A DNA stretch of 64,000 nt from CAVIQK01 sp963644945 (lineage in GTDB: Bacteria > Bacillota > Clostridia > Christensenellales > DTU072): NCBI GenBank assembly GCA_963644945.1, contig CAVIQK010000001.1:142710-206709 (forward strand), in the 5' to 3' direction. The notes under the pieces are model-generated. The model was not told the DNA's origin. It worked only from the letters and a program-made list of their open reading frames with translations, and did not search any database. Positions 17,087-26,017 of the stretch are shown one piece after another (position 1 is the first letter of the stretch; every line of letters starts with the position of its first letter). The translations under genes and the position numbers were made by a program.

Positions 17087-17117
17087 TTAAGCCACGGACG
17101 TGGTGTCCATGGCTTAA
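17087..17117 (-). repeat. Inverted repeat between the GPH transporter and radical SAM genes
   Basis: A 13-bp stem with one mismatch or wobble (TTAAGCCACGGAC at 17087-17099 with 17105-17117) and a five-base loop. On the transcribed minus strand it is followed by A6TATTTT rather than a clean T-run, so it could be a weak terminator, a processing site or an attenuator before the radical SAM gene. Confidence 0.5.
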
Positions 17118-17138
17118 AGTCTTAATAAAAGTGGATGG

Positions 17139-18953
17139 TTAGTTTTGTTCGGTCGTGTCTGCTTCGGCAGTTTCGCTAACTTCGGTAGTTTCGACTGTTT
17201 CGACGGTTTCCGTTGCCGTTTCGTTAACTTCGGCTGTTTCGACTGCCTCGGTAGTTTCAACCGTTGCTGTGGATTCTGCTACGACTTCGGCTGTTTCGCC
17301 AACTTCTGCCTCTGTTTCTTCAACTTCTGCGGGTTTGAAGATGTCTAGGACATTTTGTTCGCCGGCTTCAATTCTTGCTTCCAAATCGTTTTTGGTGGCT
17401 TCGTCGATTTCGCCTTCGGTGAACTTGTTGCGGACTTCGAGGACATCCATTATCTTGCGGTGTTTCTTTTCGTCAAGATCCCAGAAGAAGTAGGGGATGG
17501 CGGAAAGTACTGCAGATACTGTGCCGATGATACACATGACACCTATAATCTTGCCTAGGACATCCATGTTGTAAAGCACGCTTGCGTCGGTTTCGTAGCC
17601 GAATTTGGCATAGACGGCAGGGGCAACCAATGCGGTGCCGATACCGACTGCCGACGATATCATCAAGATGAATTGTGATGCAAAACCTTCGATTCTTACG
17701 CCGTCTTTATATTGCGAATAGTCGTAGATTTGTGCTTGCATTGCCGGTGTCAAAACGGTGGTGAAACCGTACATTACTATGATTAGGAAGTTGATGATAA
17801 GGAGTATTACACCAAGCCATACTGCATTGGCTTCGGTTGCTGTAAAGGCGAGAATTGCCATAGGTACTGTTGCGACGCCTGTGAACAAGTATGATATGAT
17901 GGTGAGTTTTTTCTTGCCGAGTTTGTTGATGAGCCACGGAGAAAGAAGAAGTCCGGGGTTGTATGCAAGACCGATAAGGGTGACTGCCAAAGAGTAAGCA
18001 AAGGCATTGTTGATCATGTAGGTGCAAATCCATGCTGTGAAAGTCGTACCCAATAGACGGAAGATACCGAGTAGGTCGGACGACAATCTAAGCCAGAAAT
18101 ATTTGTTGTGGGACAAAAGTTTGATACCTTTGACAAGACCGATTTTTTGTTTGACGTTCTTCGGAAGGTGGACTCTTTCTTCGGTGCCGAATGCGACAAG
18201 AAGACCGAGAGCCAAGCAGATGCCCATAAAGATAGGTATTATGTAAAGGAAGGTTTTGATGTTGTTGATACCGTTGCCCGATTGTCCGCCGTAAGAGAAC
18301 AAGAGGTTGGCAAGAGCCGGAATCAAAATGTTGACGATGGACGGTCCCAAGGAATAGACGAATGTACCGAAAGACATAATGTTGGTACGTTCTTCGGGGC
18401 TAGGGGAAATAACTTGCATCAAAGAGTTGAATCCGATCGTGTAGAATTGCAAGACGATTTGCATCAAGTTGTATAGGACGGTGAACGAAATAAGCACTCC
18501 CATATAGGTGGCGGACGGATCGGTTATCGGCCTATTGAAGGCAATAAGCGACGGTACCCACGCCGTACCTACGACCAAAAGGAACAAGGGAAGAGCCAAT
18601 GCGACAAGATATATTCTAAACTTGCCAAAACGTTTTGTTTGGACGTTGTCAACTACGCTTGCAATTAGCGGGGAACGTAAAATATTGATGATATTTGAGA
18701 TAATACCGATGATGGTAATGTGCCAAACGTTGATGTTGAGTGCCGCCGCCATGTAAATGCCTGCGGTAAGGACCATGTAGGTAGTAGGTGCCGACAAAGC
18801 GGTAGATGCACCCATTCCGCCTACACAGAATGCAACCCACTCTTTTATGGAAAGGAATTTATTTTTTGGAGGTTTGTTCCAATATTCTTTTACATAGCCG
18901 GTGGCTTTTTGAACGGTTTGTTTCAAATTAAATTTTGCTTTAGCTTCTGCCAT
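17139..18953 (-). CDS. GPH-family sugar:cation symporter with acidic C-terminal tail
   Basis: 604 aa, 12-TM MFS-type transporter of the glycoside-pentoside-hexuronide family, probably importing a glycoside with Na+ or H+. Helices include FCVGGMGASTALSAPTTYMV and LSSDLLGIFRLLGTTFTAW. After the last helix comes a cytosolic linker, then a tail of about 63 residues (542-604) built only from Glu, Thr, Val, Ala and a few others, with no Lys or Arg. It starts from an ATG behind GGAGG, 14 bases after the BMP-lipoprotein gene, so the two form one operon. The sugar is unknown. Confidence 0.85.
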   Translation of the reverse strand: MAEAKAKFNLKQTVQKATGYVKEYWNKPPKNKFLSIKEWVAFCVGGMGASTALSAPTTYMVLTAGIYMAAALNINVWHITIIGIISNIINILRSPLIASVVDNVQTKRFGKFRIYLVALALPLFLLVVGTAWVPSLIAFNRPITDPSATYMGVLISFTVLYNLMQIVLQFYTIGFNSLMQVISPSPEERTNIMSFGTFVYSLGPSIVNILIPALANLLFSYGGQSGNGINNIKTFLYIIPIFMGICLALGLLVAFGTEERVHLPKNVKQKIGLVKGIKLLSHNKYFWLRLSSDLLGIFRLLGTTFTAWICTYMINNAFAYSLAVTLIGLAYNPGLLLSPWLINKLGKKKLTIISYLFTGVATVPMAILAFTATEANAVWLGVILLIINFLIIVMYGFTTVLTPAMQAQIYDYSQYKDGVRIEGFASQFILMISSAVGIGTALVAPAVYAKFGYETDASVLYNMDVLGKIIGVMCIIGTVSAVLSAIPYFFWDLDEKKHRKIMDVLEVRNKFTEGEIDEATKNDLEARIEAGEQNVLDIFKPAEVEETEAEVGETAEVVAESTATVETTEAVETAEVNETATETVETVETTEVSETAEADTTEQN

Positions 18954-18967
18954 GGTGAAACCTCCTA

Positions 18968-20083
18968 TTAACCTTCAACCGTTTCGGTCACTGTGATGAT
19001 GGTGACATTGTCGGTTGATGCGGTGGTGCTATATAATTTGGTAGCATTGAATGCCTCTTCGTAGTACTTGGCAAACTCTGCTCTTACATTGTCGGTTGCA
19101 TTGCCAGAAGATGCTTCGACTTCCTTTTTGTCAAAATAGACTTTTATGGCATTTTCTTTTGCACCGAGTTTTACACTCTTGCCGAATAGTGCTTCCGAGT
19201 TGTCTTTGTTTAGAACATAAGAGATAAGTCCGTCAAAATCGATGCCGACATAACCGATGCTATGGGAGTAATCTTCACTGGATGCATAGTTGTTGTCGGG
19301 GTTGATAGCGACTTTCTTTTCTACGACTGCTTTGGCTTGAACACTCTTGTTTTCGTCGCCTGCTACAGAAAAGACGAAATCGGCTTTTTTGAGAATATCG
19401 GTTTGGATTTGGTTCTTGTTTTTGTCGATGTTGTCGTCTTTTGTTCTAACGGTAGAAACATACAAAGTTTTAGATCCGACTGCGGAAACACCTTGAACAA
19501 AACCGTCATAATAGTTTTGTACGGAATCATACAATTTGTATGTGTCGTTTTCTGCCGAAATGTTGCCTGCATAAAAACCGATGTTGTCGTAAACCTTGGC
19601 GGCAAGGTATCCGGTAAGATAACCGAGTTCTGCTTCGGAAATGTTGATATAGGCTACGCCTTCCGGAACGGTATATTCGGGATATTCCGAATAGTGATTG
19701 ACTCCGGATACGAATATAAATCTTTGACCGTTTGCCACATAAGGCTTGGTGAATTCTTCGGTAAGAACTTCCGCATAGGCGGTAGAAGGGGTGATTACAT
19801 ATTTTGCATTGTAATTTTCAAGTGCTTTTTTGAGAGTCTTTTTGTACTCTTTGCTTTCTTTACTTGTGGGGACCATGCCACAGAAAGTGAGGCCGTGTTC
19901 TTTACAATACTTTTCGGTCGCATTGTATAGCGCTTGGGTATAAGAACCGTCTTCTATGTTTTGCTTGTCGGTGACAAGTATGACGTCATAATTTCCGGTA
20001 CAAGCCGAAAGAACACCGACACTTGTCGCAACCAACAACGAAACAATCAAGAGAAGAACGATTGTGCGTATGGAACGTTTCAT
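18968..20083 (-). CDS. BMP/PnrA-family substrate-binding lipoprotein
   Basis: 371 aa. A signal peptide ends in the lipobox LSAC, giving a lipid-anchored extracellular protein. The body resembles the basic membrane protein family, periplasmic-binding-fold proteins that usually bind nucleosides for ABC transporters: FVSGVNHYSEYP, a YLTGYLAAKVYDNIGFYAG segment and IGYVGIDFDGLISYVL. No ABC transporter genes are adjacent. Instead the next gene is a GPH symporter. The ligand is not known. Confidence 0.8.
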   Translation of the reverse strand: MKRSIRTIVLLLIVSLLVATSVGVLSACTGNYDVILVTDKQNIEDGSYTQALYNATEKYCKEHGLTFCGMVPTSKESKEYKKTLKKALENYNAKYVITPSTAYAEVLTEEFTKPYVANGQRFIFVSGVNHYSEYPEYTVPEGVAYINISEAELGYLTGYLAAKVYDNIGFYAGNISAENDTYKLYDSVQNYYDGFVQGVSAVGSKTLYVSTVRTKDDNIDKNKNQIQTDILKKADFVFSVAGDENKSVQAKAVVEKKVAINPDNNYASSEDYSHSIGYVGIDFDGLISYVLNKDNSEALFGKSVKLGAKENAIKVYFDKKEVEASSGNATDNVRAEFAKYYEEAFNATKLYSTTASTDNVTIITVTETVEG

Positions 20084-20131
20084 TTGATTACCATCCTTTG
20101 TGTTTAATATAATGTTTACACATTAATATAT

Positions 20132-20160
20132 ATTATAAATTATAAAAATAAATAATGCAA
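20132..20160 (-). promoter_or_regulatory. Promoter for the BMP lipoprotein-GPH operon
   Basis: Minus-strand TTGCAT (20155-20160), a 17-base spacer and TATAAT (20132-20137), about 50 bases before the lipoprotein ATG. Confidence 0.6.
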
Positions 20161-20252
20161 TATCTAATTTTTTCTGAGCCTGTTTTGCACGTAAAAAGAG
20201 AACGATAAACGGGAAAATCAAGGGATATTAGTATCCTTAAATAAATAAAAAA

Positions 20253-20279
20253 GGCACCCAAACATTAAGTTTGGATGCC
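20253..20279 (-). terminator. Terminator for the antiporter gene
   Basis: An 11-bp stem (GGCACCCAAAC at 20253-20263 with GTTTGGATGCC at 20269-20279) followed by T6 on the minus strand, just after the antiporter stop. Confidence 0.85.
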
Positions 20280-20297
20280 GTATTGATTTTTTTGTTT

Positions 20298-21521
20298 TTA
20301 GGCTTCTGCTGTGGTCGGGAGGGACAGTTCGCCACGATAACTTAATTTTAGAAGGATGGGGGTGACGAAGGACGACACGATAATTATTAGCACTACAAAG
20401 GGCATTATTTCGGTGTGAATCAGACCATGCTCTACACCTTTTTGGGCGCATACGAGCATTACTTCGGCTCTTGCCATCATACCGAGTCCCACTCTAAACG
20501 AGTCTTTTAGGGAGTAGCGGAAAAGAAGGGCGGATCCACCGCAACCGATGACTTTGGAAACAAGAGCGGTGAGAACGTATGCAAGACCGAACCAAACGAA
20601 AGTCGAGTTTATTCCGGAAAACGATGTATTGATGCCGATGTTGGCGAAAAATACAGGGGTGAATATCATATAGGATAAGATGTCCGATTTGCGATCAATA
20701 TATTCGGCATCTTTGTTTTTGGCAAGGGTAAGTCCTGCGACAAATGCTCCCGTAATATCGGCAACTCCGAAAAACTTTTCGGCGGCATAAGAGAAGAAGA
20801 AACATACGGCTATACTCCAAATAGGTATGCGCCTATGATGGAAATATTTTTTGTCGAGAAGATCGAATATCTTTTTGATGAGTGTGCCGATTGTAAATGC
20901 CGCTATGAAGAATAAAACGGTTTTGACTAGGACGAAGACTGCATCGCTTGCCGATCCCGACGACGACAAGGAAAGAACGAGGGACAAAACTATAATGCCG
21001 ATGATGTCGTCCAAAATTGCTGCGGAAACAATGGTTGAGCCCACTTTTCCCGAGAGTTTTCCGAGTTCTTTCAAGGTAGAAACGGTTACGGAAACGGATG
21101 TTGCGGTCAAGATAACACCGTAAAACAGATTGGAATAGACGTTTTGAGCGATGTTTTCAAATCCGCCGTTGAACAGTGTCGCCACGACAAAACCGAGCGC
21201 CATAGGGACGATAACACCGAACATGGTTATGATTACCGCAGGGATGCCGACCGCTTTTATTTGGTTGACGTTGGTTTCTAGCCCTGCCGAAAACATAATT
21301 AAAATTACACCGATTTTTGCAATAAAGCCGAGTCCGGATAGAGATGATGCGTCTAGTATGATTTGGTTGGGGATAAGTTTGATAAGACCTACGAGCAAAC
21401 CTGCGACAAGCATGCCGACAACTTGAGGAAGACCGATTTTTTTGCAAATCGCCGTCAAAAACTTCGATAGAATAAGGATGATAGCCAGTGCTAACAGAAC
21501 GTGATAATAATTTAGAGTCAT
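20298..21521 (-). CDS. CPA2-family cation:proton antiporter
   Basis: A 407-aa integral membrane protein with 12-13 helices, of the KefB/NapA/GerN type. Visible landmarks are KIGLPQVVGMLVAGLLVG in helix 2, IGVILIMFSAGLETN, and the core GVADITGAFVAGL, where the acidic residue of the ion site lies. There is no C-terminal RCK/TrkA-N domain, so it is a minimal exchanger. The ATG at 21521, six bases after GGAGGGG, is chosen over one seven codons upstream. It is a single-gene unit with its own promoter and terminator. Confidence 0.88.
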   Translation of the reverse strand: MTLNYYHVLLALAIILILSKFLTAICKKIGLPQVVGMLVAGLLVGLIKLIPNQIILDASSLSGLGFIAKIGVILIMFSAGLETNVNQIKAVGIPAVIITMFGVIVPMALGFVVATLFNGGFENIAQNVYSNLFYGVILTATSVSVTVSTLKELGKLSGKVGSTIVSAAILDDIIGIIVLSLVLSLSSSGSASDAVFVLVKTVLFFIAAFTIGTLIKKIFDLLDKKYFHHRRIPIWSIAVCFFFSYAAEKFFGVADITGAFVAGLTLAKNKDAEYIDRKSDILSYMIFTPVFFANIGINTSFSGINSTFVWFGLAYVLTALVSKVIGCGGSALLFRYSLKDSFRVGLGMMARAEVMLVCAQKGVEHGLIHTEIMPFVVLIIIVSSFVTPILLKLSYRGELSLPTTAEA

Positions 21522-21548
21522 AAGCCCCTCCGATACGTACATTTTTTG

Positions 21549-21576
21549 ATTTTAATCAAAATGTGCGGTTAGTCAA
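21549..21576 (-). promoter_or_regulatory. Promoter for the antiporter gene
   Basis: Minus-strand TTGACT (21571-21576), 16 bases, TAAAAT (21549-21554). Confidence 0.5.
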
Positions 21577-21652
21577 GCAAATAAGCAAAACGGAGATAAA
21601 AAAACTATGAAAAGCAATCAATGCAAAAAACAGTTGCATATTGTAATAATTT

Positions 21653-21658
21653 TATAAT
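21653..21658 (+). promoter_or_regulatory. -10 box close to the holA start
   Basis: A perfect TATAAT ending 13 bases before the ATG. No good -35 at 16-18 bases. It suggests a very short or absent 5' UTR. Confidence 0.35.
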
Positions 21659-21671
21659 AAAATATATTATT

Positions 21672-22631
21672 ATGCAAAAACTACATGTAAAGAACCTGAC
21701 GAAGGAAATGATAGAATCTAACAATTTGTTTTCAATTGTGGGCGATGACTATTATTTTATCGATAAGGCGGTAAAAATGTTCACGTCGCTAATCGAAGAC
21801 GATTTCAAAGAGTTCAATTTGTCGGTAATAGACAATTTGACGACTCTTGAACAACTTTCTAGTGCCATTGGCAGATACCCGTCTTTTTCGGATGTTACGG
21901 TAGTCATATTAAGGGACAAAGAAAAGAAAAAAGAATTCGACAAAAACGAGATTTCGTCCATAGTTCTAAATGCTCCCAAGTGGTGCAAGGTAGTAGGTGT
22001 CAATTCGGGGACGTTGTCCGCAAACGACAGTTTGTCGATGCTAACCGTTTCTGCCGAGAAACTCAACAAAAACGAGATTAGGGAAGAAATAAAGTCTATG
22101 TTTATGCCAAAAGGCATAACACAAAGCGCCGTAGAAAAATTGTCGTATTACACCAACTGCGACATGGGACGAATTGAGATGGAGGCAAACAAACTTTTGT
22201 GTTTTGCGCCCGACAGGATGATAAACGAGGACGATGTGGACTTGTTGGTCGTGCCGGATGACGAACATAGAATCTATGAATTCACCAATGCAGCCCTCAA
22301 CCTAAACATTTTGGAAGCAAAAAGACTGCTTGATAGACTTATAAAACAAGGGGAAGACAAGACATATATTTTGAGTTCGCTTATTTCGCAGTACAGAAGG
22401 CTTTTCTATGCAATGTGTTCAAAAGAAAGCGATGCAAAAGTAGGGGATATGCTCGGCATAAAAGAGTATGCCGCCATGAAACTTAGAGAAACCGCCAAGA
22501 AGCATAAACCGATCGAACTCAGAAAGACACTCAACTCGCTAATCGATCTTGAATATAAGATTAGATGTGGCGATTTGTCCGTCGAAACGGGCTTTTCTAT
22601 GGCTCAAAATGTAATGTTTTCACAAAAATAA
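21672..22631 (+). CDS. holA: DNA polymerase III delta subunit
   Basis: A 319-aa clamp-loader subunit that opens the beta sliding clamp. The N-terminal AAA+-like domain without a P-loop (NLFSIVGDDYYFIDKAV) and the HolA C-terminal collar (ISQYRRLFYAM, KLRETAKKHKPIELRKTLNSLIDLEYKIRCGD) are recognisable. The ATG at 21672 is the conserved start. It has no Shine-Dalgarno, and a TATAAT at 21653-21658 would place transcription start within about seven bases of it. It is first in a run leading to cdaA. Confidence 0.9.
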   Translation: MQKLHVKNLTKEMIESNNLFSIVGDDYYFIDKAVKMFTSLIEDDFKEFNLSVIDNLTTLEQLSSAIGRYPSFSDVTVVILRDKEKKKEFDKNEISSIVLNAPKWCKVVGVNSGTLSANDSLSMLTVSAEKLNKNEIREEIKSMFMPKGITQSAVEKLSYYTNCDMGRIEMEANKLLCFAPDRMINEDDVDLLVVPDDEHRIYEFTNAALNLNILEAKRLLDRLIKQGEDKTYILSSLISQYRRLFYAMCSKESDAKVGDMLGIKEYAAMKLRETAKKHKPIELRKTLNSLIDLEYKIRCGDLSVETGFSMAQNVMFSQK

Positions 22632-22653
22632 ATTAATATTATAGAGGTTCAAT

Positions 22654-23439
22654 ATGATGCAAAAACTCAACAAAATACCTAGTGCCGTTTGGTCATTGTT
22701 TGTGGTGATCGCATTCGGGATAAGAGATATCTATAAGTTTGTCGTAAGTGCTTATACGGATGCCGATGCCGAAATTTTCAACAAACAATACGAAGAACTC
22801 GGAGTAGAAGGGAGTGTCACCGCTACGACACTCAATATTACAAGTATCGTGGTGACATTGCTTGTGTCCCTTGTCGTCTTTGAAATCGTCGTGTTTTTGG
22901 TGCATAAAATAATGCTTAGACGTGGATGCATTAGGGCGACGAGAAAAGAATTCAAAGCAAGAATCGCTTTCTTTGTGATTTGTGCAAGTCTTGTTTCCGG
23001 GATATTCGGCGGAATATGTTTTGCTATTCCCGAAGAATATGTGGCTTATATTTATTCCGCAATTCAAATGGCGATCGAAGTCGCTTTCCTTGTCGTGTGC
23101 TTTTACTTCTCCGCAAAAGAGTGGTATTTCCCTAGACGCTATGCAAAGTCCTATTTGCTTGCATGGATGATTTGTTTTATATACCTTTTCGTGGTTTATG
23201 TGGGATCGCTCCTTCTCGAGATAAAGATCGGAATTTCAATAGGAAGTATCGTGTCGGCAGTCAATGTCCTAATACTTGCAGGGCTTTCGATTATTCCGTA
23301 TTTCAATTTGAAAAAGTGTGATGTGAATTATGACGAAACGGTCGTCGTTTCGGTCGATGAAGATGCTCTAAACAACACAATGGATAAAGATAAGTCCGAA
23401 GAAAAAGGCGACGATATATTCAAAGATTTGGGATTATAA
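22654..23439 (+). CDS. Six-TM membrane protein upstream of cdaA
   Basis: 261 aa with about six hydrophobic segments (roughly 10-30, 46-66, 83-103, 107-125, 141-163 and 170-194) and an acidic, charged C-terminal tail of about 50 residues. No family recognised. It begins with a double ATG behind AGAGG and ends nine bases before cdaA, so the two are cotranscribed and could be functional partners, with this protein taking the place normally held by CdaR. That link is inference from position only. Confidence 0.5.
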   Translation: MMQKLNKIPSAVWSLFVVIAFGIRDIYKFVVSAYTDADAEIFNKQYEELGVEGSVTATTLNITSIVVTLLVSLVVFEIVVFLVHKIMLRRGCIRATRKEFKARIAFFVICASLVSGIFGGICFAIPEEYVAYIYSAIQMAIEVAFLVVCFYFSAKEWYFPRRYAKSYLLAWMICFIYLFVVYVGSLLLEIKIGISIGSIVSAVNVLILAGLSIIPYFNLKKCDVNYDETVVVSVDEDALNNTMDKDKSEEKGDDIFKDLGL

Positions 23440-23448
23440 GGAGGAATT

Positions 23449-24246
23449 ATGGTTCTTAGCGTTGTAAACATTATTGACATTGTGATGGCGGCATTGATAA
23501 CGGCAATTCTGCCCGTCGCAATATATAGAAAATGCGGACTGAAAATAGGTCTTTTCTATACCATAATTACATTGTTATATCTTGCATCTGTCGTTCTTGA
23601 AATAGCCTACGGCATGGTGGCGATAAAGAGTGTAATGCAAATTGTTTTGCTCTCCGCTATCATTATATTTGCATTCGTGTATTTGAACGATGTGAAAACC
23701 GCATTCTTCAAATTGTCGAGAATCGGACAAAAGTTCAAAAAAGAAGATATCAATGCAAGTGACGAGGAATTGAGAGTAGCAATTGACGAGATAGTCAAGG
23801 CTTGTACGAATATGTCAAAACTAAGGACGGGCGCATTGATAGTTATCGCTCCCGGGAACATTTCTTCGCACCTACTTGAAACGGGTACGGAACTCGGCGC
23901 CATGGTGACATCGCCTCTTCTTGAAAGCATATTTATCACGAAAGGACCGATGCACGACGGAGCGGTAATCGTCAAAGGAAACAAGGTGCTTGCGGCAGGA
24001 TGCTTCTTGCCTTTATCACAAATAAACAGCATCAATAAAAATATCGGCACACGTCATAGAGCGGGTATCGGCATAACCGAACAAACCGACATGCTGTGCA
24101 TTATTTTGTCGGAAGAAACAGGTATTATTTCGGTGGCGGAAAAAGGTCAATTAAAACGTTACATTACCCCCGAAAGACTATCCGATATTTTGTCTGAATT
24201 ATACAAAATAAGTCCAACCGCAAGAAGCAAAAAGACTTTGAAATAA
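23449..24246 (+). CDS. cdaA: Diadenylate cyclase CdaA (c-di-AMP synthase)
   Basis: Condenses two ATP into cyclic di-AMP, which controls K+ and osmolyte transport and wall homeostasis. 265 aa: three N-terminal membrane helices (about 5-27, 31-57 and 61-79), a short linker, then the DAC domain with DGA at 170-172 and GTRHRAG containing RHR at 202-204. It starts at an ATG behind AGGAGG. The usual partners cdaR (YbbR) and glmM are not downstream; an aspartokinase follows instead. Confidence 0.95.
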   Translation: MVLSVVNIIDIVMAALITAILPVAIYRKCGLKIGLFYTIITLLYLASVVLEIAYGMVAIKSVMQIVLLSAIIIFAFVYLNDVKTAFFKLSRIGQKFKKEDINASDEELRVAIDEIVKACTNMSKLRTGALIVIAPGNISSHLLETGTELGAMVTSPLLESIFITKGPMHDGAVIVKGNKVLAAGCFLPLSQINSINKNIGTRHRAGIGITEQTDMLCIILSEETGIISVAEKGQLKRYITPERLSDILSELYKISPTARSKKTLK

Positions 24247-24268
24247 ATTCGAGTGATAGGTGAAAATT

Positions 24269-25579
24269 ATGAATAAAAAGGTTGTTAAATTCGGCGGAAC
24301 GTCCATGGCTTCGGCGGAGTCGATAAGAAAAGTAAGAGATATTGTGCTTGCCGACAAAAAGAGGACAATAGTGGTAGTTTCGGCTCCCGGAAAGAGATTT
24401 AAGGGAGACGTAAAAGTTACCGATTTGCTATATAAAGCATACGCTCAAAGCAGAGAAAAATGCGATTTGACGGCTCTTGACGAAGTAAAAGAAAGGTTTG
24501 AAACACTTTCCGAAGAACTGTCTGTCAAATTGTCTTGGGACGAGATATTTGATAAAATTAAAACCGAAATAAATGAGTCGAAAACTCCCGACTACACCGC
24601 TTCGAGAGGTGAATATTTGTCGGCTTTACTTTTTTCTAAAGTCATAGGATTTAAGTTTGTCGATGCGAAAGATTTGATAGCATTTGACGGAGAAAATTAT
24701 GACGGAGTAAAGACCGGTAAAAAAGCAAAATCGATACTAGAAAAGGACGAAAAAATTGTGGTCCCAGGGTTTTACGGTGAGGACGAAAACGGAAATATTA
24801 GGACCTTTTCGAGAGGCGGAAGCGATGTGACCGGAGCAATTCTTGCAGCGTTTTCGGATGCCGAACTTTATGAAAACTTTACCGATGTGTCGGGCTTCAT
24901 GGTGGCAGATCCCTCCATTGTAGAAAATGCCAAAACCATGGAAGTTTTGAATTACGAGGAACTTCGAGAACTTGCTTATATGGGTGCGGGTGTTTTGCAT
25001 CCCGACAGCATTTTCCCTTTGAAAAATCTTGGTATTCCCATAAACATTAAAAACACTTTTCGCCCGGAAGATGCCGGCACGATGATCGTCAAAAACTACG
25101 AAGGCGATGCCAAAACCATCATTACGGGTATTGCCGGACACAAGCACAACACGACTATCGTTGTGGAAAAAGCCATGCTCAACAACGAAGTCGGTACGGT
25201 TAGAAAGATTTTGTCGGTTCTTGAAGAAAACGGCATTTCGTTCGAACATTTGCCTACCGGAATAGATACGATGTCGCTGGTTGTGTCGGACGCAAATCTT
25301 CAAAACACCGATATTGACGAGATAGTCGAGGCGATCAAAGTTAGAATAAACCCCGACAAAGTGTCGGTTATTAAAAACCTAACTCTTATTGCGGTCGTCG
25401 GCAAAGGAATGACCAGAGCCATAGGATGTGCGGCAAGAATCTTTACGGCATTGTCAAGGGCGGGGGTAAACATTAGAATGATCGACCAAGGTTCTTCCGA
25501 AATGAATATCATCATCGGCGTAGAGGACGAAGATTACAAAAAAGCCGTCCGATCGATTTATGATGAGTTTTTCGGTTAG
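24269..25579 (+). CDS. lysC: Aspartate kinase (class with two ACT domains)
   Basis: 436 aa. Phosphorylates aspartate at the head of the lysine, threonine and methionine pathways. KFGGTS at 7-12 and the FSRGGSDVTGAIL nucleotide-binding segment are diagnostic. The C-terminal region holds paired ACT regulatory domains (TIVVEKAMLNNEVGTVRKIL; LIAVVGKGM with AARIFTALSRAGVNIRMIDQ). The ATG is preferred over an upstream GTG by spacing from AGGTG. metA/metY nearby use its downstream product. Which amino acid inhibits it cannot be told, so the symbol is provisional. Confidence 0.9.
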   Translation: MNKKVVKFGGTSMASAESIRKVRDIVLADKKRTIVVVSAPGKRFKGDVKVTDLLYKAYAQSREKCDLTALDEVKERFETLSEELSVKLSWDEIFDKIKTEINESKTPDYTASRGEYLSALLFSKVIGFKFVDAKDLIAFDGENYDGVKTGKKAKSILEKDEKIVVPGFYGEDENGNIRTFSRGGSDVTGAILAAFSDAELYENFTDVSGFMVADPSIVENAKTMEVLNYEELRELAYMGAGVLHPDSIFPLKNLGIPINIKNTFRPEDAGTMIVKNYEGDAKTIITGIAGHKHNTTIVVEKAMLNNEVGTVRKILSVLEENGISFEHLPTGIDTMSLVVSDANLQNTDIDEIVEAIKVRINPDKVSVIKNLTLIAVVGKGMTRAIGCAARIFTALSRAGVNIRMIDQGSSEMNIIIGVEDEDYKKAVRSIYDEFFG

Positions 25580-25608
25580 AGGCCATAAACGGCATAATTA
25601 AAAATTGC

Positions 25609-25637
25609 TTGACAACGGCGACTTCTTAATATAGAAT
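25609..25637 (+). promoter_or_regulatory. secG promoter
   Basis: TTGACA (25609-25614), a 17-base spacer and TAGAAT (25632-25637), about 57 bases upstream of secG. Confidence 0.65.
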
Positions 25638-25693
25638 ACTAAAGCTATTATATAAATATAAACACAAACTAAAAACTGTGTGAGGAGAAAAAT

Positions 25694-25999
25694 ATGTTCA
25701 CAATTTTAGCAGCACAATCAACATTTGACCTTGCGACATTTTATTCGATTATGACCTATATTTTCATTGGATTTATGGTCCTTTTGTCTATCGGCATGAT
25801 CGTTATCGTTTTGTTACAACAAGGTACAAGCAACAACCTCGGTGCAATTAGCGGTGGCGGAGACAGTTTCTTCGGAAAAAACAAGACAAGAACACTTGAC
25901 GGCAAACTTAAAATCGCAACAATCGTCATTGCTGCGGGACTTATGGTCTGCGCAATTCTTTTCTTTGTCTTCTACATTTTGCTTAAAAATCTAGGTTAG
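25694..25999 (+). CDS. secG: Preprotein translocase subunit SecG
   Basis: 101 aa with two membrane helices. The segment between them, VLLQQGTSNNLGAISGGGDSF, is the SecG signature, and the C-terminal helix follows after KTRTLDGKLKI. It assists SecA-driven transport as part of SecYEG. The start has GAGGAG. In many Bacillota secG is followed by rnr and smpB; here smpB follows directly. Confidence 0.93.
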   Translation: MFTILAAQSTFDLATFYSIMTYIFIGFMVLLSIGMIVIVLLQQGTSNNLGAISGGGDSFFGKNKTRTLDGKLKIATIVIAAGLMVCAILFFVFYILLKNLG

Positions 26000-26017
26000 T
26001 AAATATACGCCTACCTT

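Noticed and set aside
17155..17493. Plus-strand low-complexity open frame opposite the transporter tail
   Set aside because: A consequence of the repetitive Glu/Thr/Val codons on the other strand.
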